A DNA stretch of 26,960 nucleotides from Candidatus Latescibacterota bacterium (GCA_022825185.1 JAJDYK010000166.1:1-26960); one strand, 5' to 3'. Shown: positions 1 to 9,492, counted from the stretch's first letter. Numbers and translations are program-made. The notes: a model not told the origin generated them from the sequence alone.

Positions 1-1289
1 CATCCGGTGAGGGCCGCTACCGCCGCATCCAACGGCACCGTCAGCGCCATTCCCCCCAAGCCCTGGCGGGCAAAGTCCTGCTTCAGTCCATTGACCAGCA
101 CCCGCTCACCCCCCAACGCAGAGTCTTCGTACGCCGTTACCAGCTTTAGCAACCGCTCGGTAATCGGCGGCGCGAGCAAAGAGACGCGATACGGCTCTCG
201 CGGCCTAAACGCCCCGAGCCGCGGACTGTGCGACGACAGATCCAACCCCACCAAAAAGCGCGTCTCCAGCGCACTGAGCCGCTGCAAAAGCGCAGTCTCC
301 TCCACCTCGCCCTCCCGCTGTCCCGCAGCCGTTAGCAACAACGGCGCAAAATGGCGCATCCCCGCCATGTTCTGGAAGTGCCCAGCCATCCACAGCAACG
401 CAACCGTGCGCTTGGGCGGCCGCTCGGCAAACCCCCGTGCCAATTCCAACAGTGCCGCCGCACTCGCCGCTTGCTCGGCCCCCGGCGCTAACGCGGGCAC
501 CGGCGACACCGCGTCGTAGTGCGCGGCGAGAAAGACGACCTCCTCCTTCAGCGTCGCATCACTCCCAGGGATCACGGCGACCAAATTCTGCGCCGTCACC
601 TCCCGCCACGCCATCCGCCCCCGCAAGCGCACCTGCGCCTGCGACTCTTCCAACACCTGCAACCGCTCCGCCACATCTTTGCGCGCATAGAGCCGTGGCA
701 AGTCGGCCGGCACGTCGAGGAACTTCTGCTCCGCTTCCTTGCGATGCGCCCCAGCCGATTCCAAAAACACCACGGCCGCGGCCCCCAAGTGAAACGCATC
801 CACCCAAGCTGTGCCCGAGACATAGTCGAGCAGGACGATCCGCCCAGCCACCGGCTGCCCTTCGAGTCGGCTGCCATCCCCACCATACACCAACTGCCCC
901 TCAATCCCCTCGGCCGGCAGCGTCGGCGTCCGCACCAAATTGGGCCAAACGCCGAACAATTCGAGCCGCTCGCCGGCGCATTCGAGCCAGAACCCCTCGT
1001 CGATCGGCACCAACACCGGAAACTCGTGCCGGTAGAATTCTGCTATCCCCAAACTCTCCAACTCAGCGACCAGCCATTCGCGAGCTACCGCAGCCCCCGG
1101 ATAGCCCGTCATCCGCGAGTCAGATGCGGATAACGTCTCCACCGTGCGGCGCAGACGCGCCTCCTCGTCACCAATGGCCAGCGATGGAACGAGCAGCACC
1201 GCCAATAACGGAAAAAGGAAAACCCCTAGGCATCGAGGCCCAGAGGCTTGCCCGTATGGCTTGTATCCCAAACGAAGTGATGCTACCAA
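1..1289 (-). CDS. M28-like secreted peptidase, partial, with degenerate active site
   Basis: The frame is open from just after the upstream stop (1296-1298) to the left edge, so the C-terminus is missing. It begins with a hydrophobic signal-like stretch (LGVFLFPLLAVLLVPSLAIG), then a region like the PA insert of M28 peptidases, then NLVAVIPGSD and AAHYD, the usual M28 entry to the zinc site. M28 enzymes next show G-x-D-x-NASG and an EE pair. Here the matching stretches read GAEQAASAAALLE and MAGHFQNMAGMRHF, so the bridging Asp and both Glu appear lost. No ATG lies in frame near the signal sequence. TTG at 1289 (GAGG close upstream) or TTG at 1271 are the candidates. It sits 6 bases after the Nramp-like gene and is probably co-transcribed. 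It may be an inactive scaffold or binding relative of aminopeptidases. Confidence 0.7.
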   Translation of the reverse strand, partial: MVASLRLGYKPYGQASGPRCLGVFLFPLLAVLLVPSLAIGDEEARLRRTVETLSASDSRMTGYPGAAVAREWLVAELESLGIAEFYRHEFPVLVPIDEGFWLECAGERLELFGVWPNLVRTPTLPAEGIEGQLVYGGDGSRLEGQPVAGRIVLLDYVSGTAWVDAFHLGAAAVVFLESAGAHRKEAEQKFLDVPADLPRLYARKDVAERLQVLEESQAQVRLRGRMAWREVTAQNLVAVIPGSDATLKEEVVFLAAHYDAVSPVPALAPGAEQAASAAALLELARGFAERPPKRTVALLWMAGHFQNMAGMRHFAPLLLTAAGQREGEVEETALLQRLSALETRFLVGLDLSSHSPRLGAFRPREPYRVSLLAPPITERLLKLVTAYEDSALGGERVLVNGLKQDFARQGLGGMALTVPLDAAVAALTG

Positions 1290-1295
1290 ACGTCC

Positions 1296-2732
1296 TCACC
1301 CCCAGAGCTTGGGCAACTGCTCCCGCAGCGTGACAAACGAGAAATAGCCGAAGAAGGCGCAGGCCCAAATCAAGGCCACAAAGCGCACCGGGTGCATGGC
1401 CAACGCCCCTTTGAGCACGCGGTTGTTCTGCCACAAGAGCAATACCGAATACAGCAGCATGACCCCCGCGTTGAGCGAGGCGCTCAAAACCAGCAACTGC
1501 ACCGGCTTGTTGTAGTCCGAAAGCATAATCAGCACGCCGAAGAAAATCTGCGCCCACAGCAGGATGAAATAGAGCCGGTTCCGCGTCCACTTGGCATTTT
1601 CGCGCAGCCAGTTCGTCTTGATGATGTCAGTGGAAATGCGAGAGCAGGCGTCCAACAGTCCCAGTTCGGTCGTCAGCAAAATGGCAATGCCCATCCAGTT
1701 GAAAAGGTGCTTGAAAAAGCTGCCGTGTTCCTGCGCGATAAAGTCGCCCTCAGTCCCGACAAACCCCAACCCCTGCTCCAACCCAGGAGCCTGTCGCGTA
1801 GTGGCATAGGCGATAAGCGACAGCAGTATCAGCGACAGAACCGAGAGCGCATAGAAGGTAATCAAATGCTCGCGGTTGGCCGCCTGCCACCAGCCGCGCC
1901 AGCGTCGCATGTTCTCCGGCGTCTGCTCAAAGTGATAGCCAATATCGCCCACGGCCTCTTCTCGCCCGGTCAGCGGACTGGTCAGCCGCCCCACGTACGC
2001 GCCCATGGCATAGCCTTTGTCGCGGACGAAATCGCTCTGCGCCAAGTTCATCGTCCCGCCAGCACCCGCAAAGGCCAAGGCCCCCAAAAAGAGCGGCAAC
2101 TCCATCTCCTCTGGGATGTAGCCGATATTGACGATGCCCTTGCACATGTCCCACACGTGAATTGGCTCTACGACTAAAAAGAAAATGACCACCAGAAAGA
2201 CCAACACCACGGCGATCAGCACCGTCTGGATGCGCTCTACCGTGCGGTACACCACCGGCCCCAAACTCAGCGCCAACCCGACCACCAACAGGCTCGCAAT
2301 CGAATAGCCAACCCGCGTACTCTCGTCGCCGCCGAACTCCCAAGTCAGGATGGTCGCCGCCCCCGACGCCCAGCCCGGCCACATCCACGGAACCACGTTG
2401 CACACCAGAAAAATTCCAGCCCAGCCCGACCATTGGCGGCAAAATCCAGTCACCGCGGTCTCGCCGGTAGCCAAAGTCCAGCGCTCGATTTCCATGTTGA
2501 TGAAATACTGGGTCAGCACCCCCACCATGCAGGCCCAGAACACCGCGAAGCCGAACTTGTACGTTATGTAGGGCCAGAGCACGAACTCCCCGCTGCCCAG
2601 TGAAAGCCCCAACAGCAGAATACTCGGCCCGACCAGCTTGCGCCAGCGGGGCGGCTCGGGGAGGTCGCGGTACTGCCCTGCCGGCAGCCGATCACAGGGG
2701 ATCACCTCATGCGGCACGGGCTTAGTTGTCAT
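1296..2732 (-). CDS. Nramp-like integral membrane transporter
   Basis: A 478-residue polytopic membrane protein, about eleven hydrophobic helices by eye, with a cytoplasm-like N-terminal tail of about 30 residues. The first helix (GPSILLLGLSLGSGEFVLWP) has the placement and flavour of Nramp helix 1, and a later helix (LGALAFAGAGGTMNLAQSDFV) corresponds to the broken helix 6 region. Classical Nramp metal transporters carry DPGN in helix 1 and a Met-containing MPH motif in helix 6. Neither is present, so Mn/Fe transport should not be assumed. Length is close to typical Nramp proteins. Start ATG at 2732 has a weak purine-rich leader (GAGAGAAAG). It lies 30 bases beyond the terminator of the preceding operon and just before the M28-like gene, with which it likely forms an operon. 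Substrate unknown. Confidence 0.7.
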   Translation of the reverse strand: MTTKPVPHEVIPCDRLPAGQYRDLPEPPRWRKLVGPSILLLGLSLGSGEFVLWPYITYKFGFAVFWACMVGVLTQYFINMEIERWTLATGETAVTGFCRQWSGWAGIFLVCNVVPWMWPGWASGAATILTWEFGGDESTRVGYSIASLLVVGLALSLGPVVYRTVERIQTVLIAVVLVFLVVIFFLVVEPIHVWDMCKGIVNIGYIPEEMELPLFLGALAFAGAGGTMNLAQSDFVRDKGYAMGAYVGRLTSPLTGREEAVGDIGYHFEQTPENMRRWRGWWQAANREHLITFYALSVLSLILLSLIAYATTRQAPGLEQGLGFVGTEGDFIAQEHGSFFKHLFNWMGIAILLTTELGLLDACSRISTDIIKTNWLRENAKWTRNRLYFILLWAQIFFGVLIMLSDYNKPVQLLVLSASLNAGVMLLYSVLLLWQNNRVLKGALAMHPVRFVALIWACAFFGYFSFVTLREQLPKLWG

Positions 2733-2763
2733 ATCGTCTTTCTCTCTAAGTTGCCATTACGAG

Positions 2764-2803
2764 AAAAAAGCCCCCAAGGACCAGAGGTCCTGGAGGCTTT
2801 TTT
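2764..2803 (-). terminator. Intrinsic terminator of the receptor/PorV operon
   Basis: The sequence AAAAAAGCC...GGACC-aga-GGTCC...GGCTTTTTT forms a long hairpin with few mismatches, flanked by A and T runs, so it can act on either strand. It lies 23 bases after the PorV-like stop codon and separates that operon from the Nramp-like gene. Confidence 0.9.
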
Positions 2804-2826
2804 CTAAGCGAACCCGCAACGCAGCC

Positions 2827-3849
2827 TCAGAAGCGGAACTGCAAGGAAAACTGATGCACGCTGTCGAGGATGCCAAACGAGGTGAAGGCGTAATCGACCG
2901 TGGCCATGTTCAAATCGAGGCCCAGCCCAGCCGTCAAGCCCTCCTCGCTGCGGCCAGCCGGGACGACCGCGCCGCTGACCTCATCGACTTTCTCGTCCTC
3001 TACGCCCTGGTAATTGTACTTGTAGCCAGAGCGGAGGCTGAGCATGTCGAAAAGCTCCACCTCGGCCGCCGCGTACACGAGCTGCTCGGCGTCTTGCGGC
3101 TTGGTGGCATCGGCGAGCAGGGTCACCTTCATGCCGCTGTCTGGGTCGTCGAGGATGGCGGCGGCCGCGCCAATGCTGAATATCAGCGGCAGCGGCGCAC
3201 CGATGTCGTAGAACGTCAGATCGCTGCCGAGATTGTTGATCCGCGCGCCGATGGTGTACATGGGATTGATGCGGTAGAGCGCGCCGAAATCAGCCGCATA
3301 CGCGGTGGCGCTGACGCCATCGATGGTCTGGCTGACGATCTTGCCGGTCGCTCCTAAGCTGAGTCGGTCGGTGATGTTGCGCGCCCACGTCGCGCCCACG
3401 GCCAAGTCTCGGTAGCTATAGGTGCCCGAGGTCTCGGTGTCGTTGGGATTGAACGTCCCCGCGTCGAGTACGAACTGCGGCACCACGTCGCGGTCGGCGG
3501 CAATGTCGCTCAACCCGAGCGTCACTATGCCAATGCCCAAGGTGCCCATGTCGCCCATATCGCGCGCGAACCCAATGGCGTCGTGCGACAAATCCGCGAT
3601 CCACGAGTTGTGCGACAGTAGCACTTGGCTCTCACCACCGCTCAGAGACGCACCGGCTGGGTTCCAGAACAACTGGTGGACGTCGCCGGCCACGGTCGTA
3701 TAGGCCGAACCGAGCGCGACCGGTCTGGCTCCCACGCCAACCTTGAGAAACGCGGCACCAGTCAGGCCAGACTTGCGCACATCGGCGACTCCGGGTTGCG
3801 CCAACGAGAGGGCCAACCCTAGCACTGCAATGAGTTTTAACACTTTCAT
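2827..3849 (-). CDS. PorV/PorQ-family outer membrane beta-barrel protein
   Basis: A 340-residue protein with a signal peptide (MKVLKLIAVLGLALSLAQPGVA) followed by the conserved opening of PorV/PorQ and UPF0164 barrels: GARPVALGSAYTTVAGD and FWNPAGAS, about 15 residues apart. The rest is alternating strand-like sequence ending in FSLQFRF, a C-terminal aromatic typical of outer-membrane barrels. ATG at 3849 is chosen because GGGGAG lies about 9 bases upstream and the signal peptide starts there; a longer reading to 3888 adds only a non-hydrophobic tail. It follows the secreted FlgD-like protein by 22 bases. PorV in Bacteroidetes is the shuttle protein of type IX secretion, so export or anchoring of the neighbouring C-terminal-domain protein is plausible but inferred. 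Confidence 0.85.
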   Translation of the reverse strand: MKVLKLIAVLGLALSLAQPGVADVRKSGLTGAAFLKVGVGARPVALGSAYTTVAGDVHQLFWNPAGASLSGGESQVLLSHNSWIADLSHDAIGFARDMGDMGTLGIGIVTLGLSDIAADRDVVPQFVLDAGTFNPNDTETSGTYSYRDLAVGATWARNITDRLSLGATGKIVSQTIDGVSATAYAADFGALYRINPMYTIGARINNLGSDLTFYDIGAPLPLIFSIGAAAAILDDPDSGMKVTLLADATKPQDAEQLVYAAAEVELFDMLSLRSGYKYNYQGVEDEKVDEVSGAVVPAGRSEEGLTAGLGLDLNMATVDYAFTSFGILDSVHQFSLQFRF

Positions 3850-3871
3850 TTTCAAGTCTCCCCTGTTCGGT

Positions 3872-6391
3872 TCAGCGCAGAATGGCAAAGTGCCCGGTCT
3901 GTGTCCCGCCCGGGTACTCGGCCACGTAAATGTACAGCCCGCTGGCTACCTCAATGCCGTCCTTGGAAAACATGTCCCAAAACAGCGTGCCGTCGAACGG
4001 GTTGGTACTGTCGAAGTGGAGCACGTCGATGACCTGCCCAGCCACGTCGAAGATGGTGATCTTGGTGCCGGTCGGCAGGTTGATGAAGAGCATCTTGTGC
4101 TCGGTACCCGTATCGTGCAGCGCTCCCTTCTTGTAGGGATTGGGCACCACGCGGATGGAGAACTCGGGGTTGTTTACGAGTTCGTTGGCATCGGCCAGCG
4201 GCGCTTTGAGAATAAACGGCGCGCCAATGGACTTTTGCCCTTCCAAGGTACCGGGGAAAAACGAACTAGCGGTCGCGTAGTGGTACGTGCCCTTCCACAA
4301 CCCATCGCGGCCGTTGAAGTTGTGCCGATGCGTCTCCAGCGAGTTGAAGGGTTGACCATTGATCTCGCCCGACTCGTTGTCATACGCAGCGACATAGTAG
4401 TAATAGGTAAACCCAAAGGTCACCAAGTCGCTGTTATCGGCAAACTTGTATTTGAATTCGCCGCTGTCCGGCCCGTCGTTGAGGTAGTTGCCCAACTCAC
4501 TGCTAGGCACGTGGGCAATCAGCCGATAAGGCCCCCACGCTGCTGGCTCCTGCGGCCTGTAGCCCCCAGAGCTGATGTTGGGGTTGTTGTCGGCACCAAA
4601 GGCGGCCAGTTGCGCGTCCGTGGGATTGACCGCGGTCTGCTCGTGGTAGCGGTCGATGAGGCGCAGACCGACGTCGAGCGAATTGACTCGCGGGAACAGC
4701 GTCGAGCGATAGACCTTGTACCCTGCAAAATCAGATGCCGCTTCGGCGCTATCGTCCCACTTGACATCGACTTTGACATCCGTGTTGGGAGCTACTTCGA
4801 TGTGGGGCGTCGGCGGCGGCGAGGGTACCTCAAAGTTGTTGTTATAGACCCATTGCGCCGTGCTGCGCGCAGCGCGTACCCCTTGCAAGCGGAACCCCGC
4901 GTACTCTATGAGCACCAAGTTGATGGTCTCGCCCACCTCCAAAGAGAATGGGCCGATGCCCACCTGCAACATGCCGTCGAAGCCGTGGCCAATCGAGTAG
5001 CCCTGCGTCCACGCCCAATCGGGCTGGTCGTCCAATGAACGACTCGGATCGACCTCCCAGTTTTGGATGAAAGTGTTGTTGTACTTCATGTCGCCCAACG
5101 GCTGGCCGCGCTCGCCTTCTGGCCGCACGGCATTGACGAACGACAGCGGGTCACCGGGGACGATGTCCGCGTGATCGGGATCGAACCAGTTGGGATCGGG
5201 CACCAAGCTGCTCTCGTTCTGGATGGCCGCGCCTTTGTCCCACGTGCGGCTGCCAATCTGATCGCCATCGAAAAACGTAGCCATCGCATAGATGTGATTC
5301 TCGCGCGGATTGGCGTAGCCACCGTCGTCCTTGAGTACCGAGGTAAACCAACCGCGCTGGCCATCTACGCCAACCGGATGGCTGTCGTAGATGGTGCGCT
5401 TGTCCTCGGCGCTGACGCTGCTGCCGCTTTCTGGCAACGCGCCCTGTTTGGCGGCGATCCACTGCATTCCATTGTAGATGTCGTAGTAGTATCTGCGCCG
5501 ATTCATGGTATTGCCCAACAGGCGCGCACCGTCGGCGGCCCAGCCGGTTGACGTGCCAAAAACCGGATGCGGCTCACCGAGCGTACTCGGCGACGGACCG
5601 GAGAATACCACCGGCACATCCCAAGGTGTACCGTCGGCGTCGGGCGTGGCGTCGTAGCCCGAGGTCGGGCCGGTAAACCACCCCGAAGCACCGCGCCGGC
5701 CATGAACGGCATTGCTCATCGAGTTGATCGGCTCGTTTTGCAAATGCAACGTGAGCGCATGGATGCGATTGTCGGTCTTTTCGGCCGTGCCGTCGCCATC
5801 GGCATCGAGGACGCCGGTGTTGGTCAATTCCAACTCGACGACGATAAAGTCGTTGAGGTTGGCGTGATTGGCGGCAAACTGCCGCATCCGCCAGCGCACA
5901 TCAACGCCGAGGTTGGTCGGCATCGCACCCTCGTAGCGCATTTCATTGCGGTCTTCATCAACCCAGTAGGCACCCGGGCTGGTAAAGTTGCGCGCCGCAT
6001 CGCCAGCCCCAGCCAAATTGCTGGTGTAGAAGCCGTGCAAGTACTGCTTGGCCCGGGGCGCGTTGCTGGCCGTGGTGATATTGATCTCTTCGGGGCTGTA
6101 TTCCGACATCTGCAAATCTTGGCCCCAAGGCAGGTGTAGATTTTCGCCGCCCGGATAGGTCTGGGTCGGCGTCGTCCACTGGCGATCCCAGTTGCCGACG
6201 CGGAAGAGGTTAAAGCGCGCGGTTGGATCGTCATCGGTTTCGCGATACCAAGAGCCGGCGTTGCTAGGGAAGAAGGAATCCCACAGATCGCCAGCCGTGA
6301 ACACGCCGCCCTCTTGCGCGGCAATCGTCCCGGCCGTGGCGACCACCAATACGGTCGCCAGCCGGGACGCAATTTTCATGCGTTTAATCAT
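3872..6391 (-). CDS. Large secreted protein with FlgD-like/T9SS-type C-terminal domain
   Basis: An 839-residue exported protein. The signal peptide is MKIASRLATVLVVATAGTIAAQ. The middle part has no family I recognise; a fibronectin-III-like stretch (HIEVAPNTDVKVDVKWDDSA...FAGYKVYRST) lies about two thirds along. The last 100 residues have the FlgD Ig-like layout: a VVPNPY motif, KITIFDVAGQVIDVL, LFWDMFSKDG, VASGLYIYVAE and a final GHFAILR. In FCB-group bacteria such tails commonly act as sorting domains. Start ATG at 6391 has AGGAGG 9 bases upstream; reading frames extending to 6592 only overlap the receptor gene. It is 13 bases after the TonB receptor stop and 22 before the PorV-like gene, so the three form one operon and probably one envelope system. 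The ligand is unknown. Confidence 0.8.
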   Translation of the reverse strand: MIKRMKIASRLATVLVVATAGTIAAQEGGVFTAGDLWDSFFPSNAGSWYRETDDDPTARFNLFRVGNWDRQWTTPTQTYPGGENLHLPWGQDLQMSEYSPEEINITTASNAPRAKQYLHGFYTSNLAGAGDAARNFTSPGAYWVDEDRNEMRYEGAMPTNLGVDVRWRMRQFAANHANLNDFIVVELELTNTGVLDADGDGTAEKTDNRIHALTLHLQNEPINSMSNAVHGRRGASGWFTGPTSGYDATPDADGTPWDVPVVFSGPSPSTLGEPHPVFGTSTGWAADGARLLGNTMNRRRYYYDIYNGMQWIAAKQGALPESGSSVSAEDKRTIYDSHPVGVDGQRGWFTSVLKDDGGYANPRENHIYAMATFFDGDQIGSRTWDKGAAIQNESSLVPDPNWFDPDHADIVPGDPLSFVNAVRPEGERGQPLGDMKYNNTFIQNWEVDPSRSLDDQPDWAWTQGYSIGHGFDGMLQVGIGPFSLEVGETINLVLIEYAGFRLQGVRAARSTAQWVYNNNFEVPSPPPTPHIEVAPNTDVKVDVKWDDSAEAASDFAGYKVYRSTLFPRVNSLDVGLRLIDRYHEQTAVNPTDAQLAAFGADNNPNISSGGYRPQEPAAWGPYRLIAHVPSSELGNYLNDGPDSGEFKYKFADNSDLVTFGFTYYYYVAAYDNESGEINGQPFNSLETHRHNFNGRDGLWKGTYHYATASSFFPGTLEGQKSIGAPFILKAPLADANELVNNPEFSIRVVPNPYKKGALHDTGTEHKMLFINLPTGTKITIFDVAGQVIDVLHFDSTNPFDGTLFWDMFSKDGIEVASGLYIYVAEYPGGTQTGHFAILR

Positions 6392-6404
6392 CTTACTATT
6401 CCTC

Positions 6405-9400
6405 CTAGAAATCCACGGTGACGCCGAAATTGGCCATGCGCGGGATGTCGTAAATCGCCTGACTCTGGCCAGTGAAGGCCCGGTTGAGGTTGCCCGTCGG
6501 GTCTCCCGCTTCCTCCCACTTGGTGGTAGAGGCGATGTTGCGATTGTCCCACGTGAGGATGTTCTCGCGATCGAACAGATTGCGCACCTCAAAGAAGGCC
6601 CCTAGCGACAAGCCACCCAACGCAAGGCCGCGGTGGAGCCGCAAGTCCGTGCGCATATTCCACGGGGCCTGCTGGGTCTCGCGCGCACGCGGATCGTCCG
6701 TGGTGGCCGTCACATTGTAGTTGAAGCCGCTCTGCGCCGTCGAGATCAGGGTCAAACCAACCTCGGCTGGCAACTCGGCCAACAGGGTAATGGCGAGGCG
6801 GTGGGCCCGGTCGTAGCCGGAAATCAGCGGATTGCCACCGCCGTTGACATTGGCTTCGTACGTGTTGAACCGCTCCTTGTTGGCCAGCGCCGTATCCAAG
6901 GCTTCGTCATCGGCTGGTGCGTTGACCGAAAACGAGTTTTTGTCCGGGAAAGGCGTCGAGTTATTGCCGCTGCGCGATGCCTTGATATAGCTGTACGCGT
7001 AGTTGACGCGACCGTTGATCTTGCTCTGCGACCGGCGCTCCACGCCGAACTCAATGCCGCGGCTGTCGGCGTACCCACCGCTGGTATTGATGCTGTAGTT
7101 GGCAAAGCCAGCGTCGGCTGGGCTGATGGTAAAGCCGAGCCGCCCGTAGTTTTCGATGTCGCGGTAATAGGCCGTAACGTCGAACAAGTACTCGGGCGCG
7201 AAGCTGTACTGCAGGCCCATCTCGTACGCGGTGGCCGTCGTCGGATCCGCCTCGACATCGGGCACGTTCGGCCACGCTGGGTTGGTGAAGCTGTCGTAGT
7301 CCTCGTAGAGGTACGAAAACGACGGCGGCGAGTAGAACTTGCCCCACGAATAGTGCATGGCAGCCTGCTCGCTGATCGGATGCGAGATCCCCAGCCTCGG
7401 CTGCAAATACCAGCGCGTTTCAACCGCCCCACTGCGAATCGGGGTGCGGTAGGTGTGGGCCTGGCCGCTTTCATAGGTGTATTCGCCCTCTTCAGACGGG
7501 CGGAAAAAGTCGGTGAGTTGCTCGGCGTCTGCGTTGAAACTGTCGAGCCGCAAGCCGGCGTTTAGGATGATGCCCTCGTACTCAATTTTGTCCTGCACGT
7601 ACAAGGCCAACTCGCTCGGGCTGCGCTCGTAGTCGGAAATCTCGTACGGCAGGTTGGAATAACCCACCGTAATCTGCGTCCGCTGCATGAGCTTTGAGAC
7701 CGTGTGGCTGCGGTACAGCAGACCGGCCTTGAGCTGGTGGTGGTAGTTGTACTGATGGGTGATGTCGGCCTTGAGCTGCATCACGTCGCGGTTGAGCTCC
7801 TCAAAATAGAAGCCCGCCTGCGCCAAGCGGTACTGATTGTCGCCAAAGGGCAGGTCGAAGTTGCGCGAATTGCCGGGGTTGGTGGTAAAGAAGGTAAAGT
7901 TGCCGTCGGCATCGGCTCCAGAGCCGTCAACGCCTAGGTACTTTTCCGACTCTTCGGCGCTGTCGATGAAGATGAAATCGCCGCTCTCGTTGGCCTCGAC
8001 GATGCCGTCGCCGTTGTCGTCGGAATAGCCGAACTTGCTCATGCGCGTAACCTGCGAGAGCTTTATCTCGTAGAAGGTGTTGTTAGAAAGCGAGTGGCTC
8101 ATCCCCAGATAGGCCATCGTCCCTAGCTTCTTGTTGCCCAAGGCCCCCTCGGGGAAATAGGCGTAGCGACCGCTGAAGTTGCGATTGACCCAACCTCCCA
8201 ACTCACCGCCGTCGTCAATCATCACGTTGCCGGTCAGCTTGACATTCTGGCTGAGCCGATTCGTCAGCTTGAGCGAATAGCGCTGCGAGCGGTTGAGCTG
8301 GTTGGGGAACAGTCCCTCGTCGTTGAGATAGCGCGTGGTCAAGTAGAAATGGGTGCGCGGCAACACTTTGCCGCCCAGCGAAAGCTCCATCTCGGTGGAG
8401 GGATTGTCGCCGTAGGTAACGTCCTCGGGGTCGAAAATATAGTACTTGTCGGCCTTGGCCTTGTCGGCCTCGTCTTCAGAGGCCAGCAAGTCGTCGCGGG
8501 ACTGTAGGTAGCGGTCGAAATAGGTCGTCTCATCGACCGTGCCGTCGTCGGCCGGCTCGGGATTGACCAGCCCAGCATAGACATCCGGCCCGGCATTCTT
8601 GTAGCCGCCGACGCCGCGACGGACAAACAGCCGCCCCTCTAACTCGTCGCCGCCTTCGCGCGTAACTACATTGACGATGCCAGCGCTAGCCGCGTCGTAC
8701 TCGGCGTTGAAGGTACCGGCGATAATGTCCAGCGATTGCACGTTGCTGGCGTTGACGCCGACCGCAGTGAACTCGCCATCCGAGGTGCGATTGACATCTA
8801 CATAGGGGTTCCAAGTGACTAGGCCTTCGCCGGCGCGGAAATACGTATCCGACACGTCGATCCCATCGACGAGCACTTTGGCCTCGGCCTTGCGCCCGCC
8901 GCGAATATAGCCGCGGAACACGCTCGGCGTCGTGTTAATCAGGTCCTGCAAGTCGGCCACCGGCATGGTGTTGTTGAGCTCGGCGCGGCCGATCGTCGCC
9001 CGGCTGGTCGTCAGCGAGCGCTCGACCAGCGGTGCCTCAGCAACCACCGTTATGGCCTCGCCTTCAATCGCCTCGGTCGCCAGCGCGAAATCGACCGTCG
9101 TCGTCAGGTCCAAGCGGACCTCGATCTGGGTCTGGCGCACCGTTTGGTGCCCTATGTAACTAGCTTCGACCGAATACGTGCCGGGTGGAATATTGAGCAA
9201 AAAGTAGCGGCCCATGTCGTCGGCTGTAGTGCCGACCCGCTCGCCACCTACTTCGGCGACCACATTGGCCCCGGGCAGCCCCTGCCCGGAATCGTCTTGT
9301 ACTACGCCAGCGATCTTGCCATTGCCAGCGAACGCCGGCAGGGCAAGCAGGGCGCAAAACAGCGCCACGCCTAGTGCCACCGGCCACTTCCTCCTCTCAG

Positions 9401-9407
9401 TGTGCAT
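6405..9407 (-). CDS. TonB-dependent receptor with carboxypeptidase-regulatory-like N-domain
   Basis: A 1000-residue outer membrane receptor. The signal peptide (ALGVALFCALLALPAFA) is followed by a CarboxypepD_reg-like domain (GKIAGVVQDDSGQGLPGANVVAEV, then GRYFLLNIPPGTYSVEASYIGH), a TonB-box-like EAITVVAEAP stretch, and a plug domain (DLQDLINTTPSVF, VLVDGIDVSDTYF, AGTFNAEYDAASAGIVNVVTREGG). The remainder is barrel strands ending in VDF. The architecture resembles SusC-type and related receptors but no SusD homologue is adjacent; the secreted FlgD-like protein takes that place. ATG at 9407 is chosen for the AGGAGG 6 bases upstream and the immediate signal peptide; upstream codons to 9494 give no signal-like sequence. 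It is the first gene of a three-gene operon. Cargo cannot be told from sequence. Confidence 0.9.
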   Translation of the reverse strand: MHTERRKWPVALGVALFCALLALPAFAGNGKIAGVVQDDSGQGLPGANVVAEVGGERVGTTADDMGRYFLLNIPPGTYSVEASYIGHQTVRQTQIEVRLDLTTTVDFALATEAIEGEAITVVAEAPLVERSLTTSRATIGRAELNNTMPVADLQDLINTTPSVFRGYIRGGRKAEAKVLVDGIDVSDTYFRAGEGLVTWNPYVDVNRTSDGEFTAVGVNASNVQSLDIIAGTFNAEYDAASAGIVNVVTREGGDELEGRLFVRRGVGGYKNAGPDVYAGLVNPEPADDGTVDETTYFDRYLQSRDDLLASEDEADKAKADKYYIFDPEDVTYGDNPSTEMELSLGGKVLPRTHFYLTTRYLNDEGLFPNQLNRSQRYSLKLTNRLSQNVKLTGNVMIDDGGELGGWVNRNFSGRYAYFPEGALGNKKLGTMAYLGMSHSLSNNTFYEIKLSQVTRMSKFGYSDDNGDGIVEANESGDFIFIDSAEESEKYLGVDGSGADADGNFTFFTTNPGNSRNFDLPFGDNQYRLAQAGFYFEELNRDVMQLKADITHQYNYHHQLKAGLLYRSHTVSKLMQRTQITVGYSNLPYEISDYERSPSELALYVQDKIEYEGIILNAGLRLDSFNADAEQLTDFFRPSEEGEYTYESGQAHTYRTPIRSGAVETRWYLQPRLGISHPISEQAAMHYSWGKFYSPPSFSYLYEDYDSFTNPAWPNVPDVEADPTTATAYEMGLQYSFAPEYLFDVTAYYRDIENYGRLGFTISPADAGFANYSINTSGGYADSRGIEFGVERRSQSKINGRVNYAYSYIKASRSGNNSTPFPDKNSFSVNAPADDEALDTALANKERFNTYEANVNGGGNPLISGYDRAHRLAITLLAELPAEVGLTLISTAQSGFNYNVTATTDDPRARETQQAPWNMRTDLRLHRGLALGGLSLGAFFEVRNLFDRENILTWDNRNIASTTKWEEAGDPTGNLNRAFTGQSQAIYDIPRMANFGVTVDF

Positions 9408-9492
9408 GAGTGCCTCCTGTAACGTGCTAGAGGTGAAGTAAAATCTAGCGCACTTGCCGCAAGTTTTGCACAAATGCGCCAGGGAAGTAATC

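Noticed and set aside
437..1333. Long plus-strand open frame of 298 codons, Pro/Arg/Ala-rich
   Set aside because: Antisense shadow of the M28-like coding frame in high-GC DNA; low-complexity composition and no family resemblance.
3743..5038. Plus-strand open frame of 431 codons opposite the secreted protein
   Set aside because: Antisense to a well-supported operon with ribosome sites; no ribosome site, no recognisable domain.
6633..7565. Plus-strand open frame of 310 codons opposite the TonB receptor
   Set aside because: Antisense shadow; Val/Arg/Gly-rich composition typical of reversed GC-rich coding DNA.
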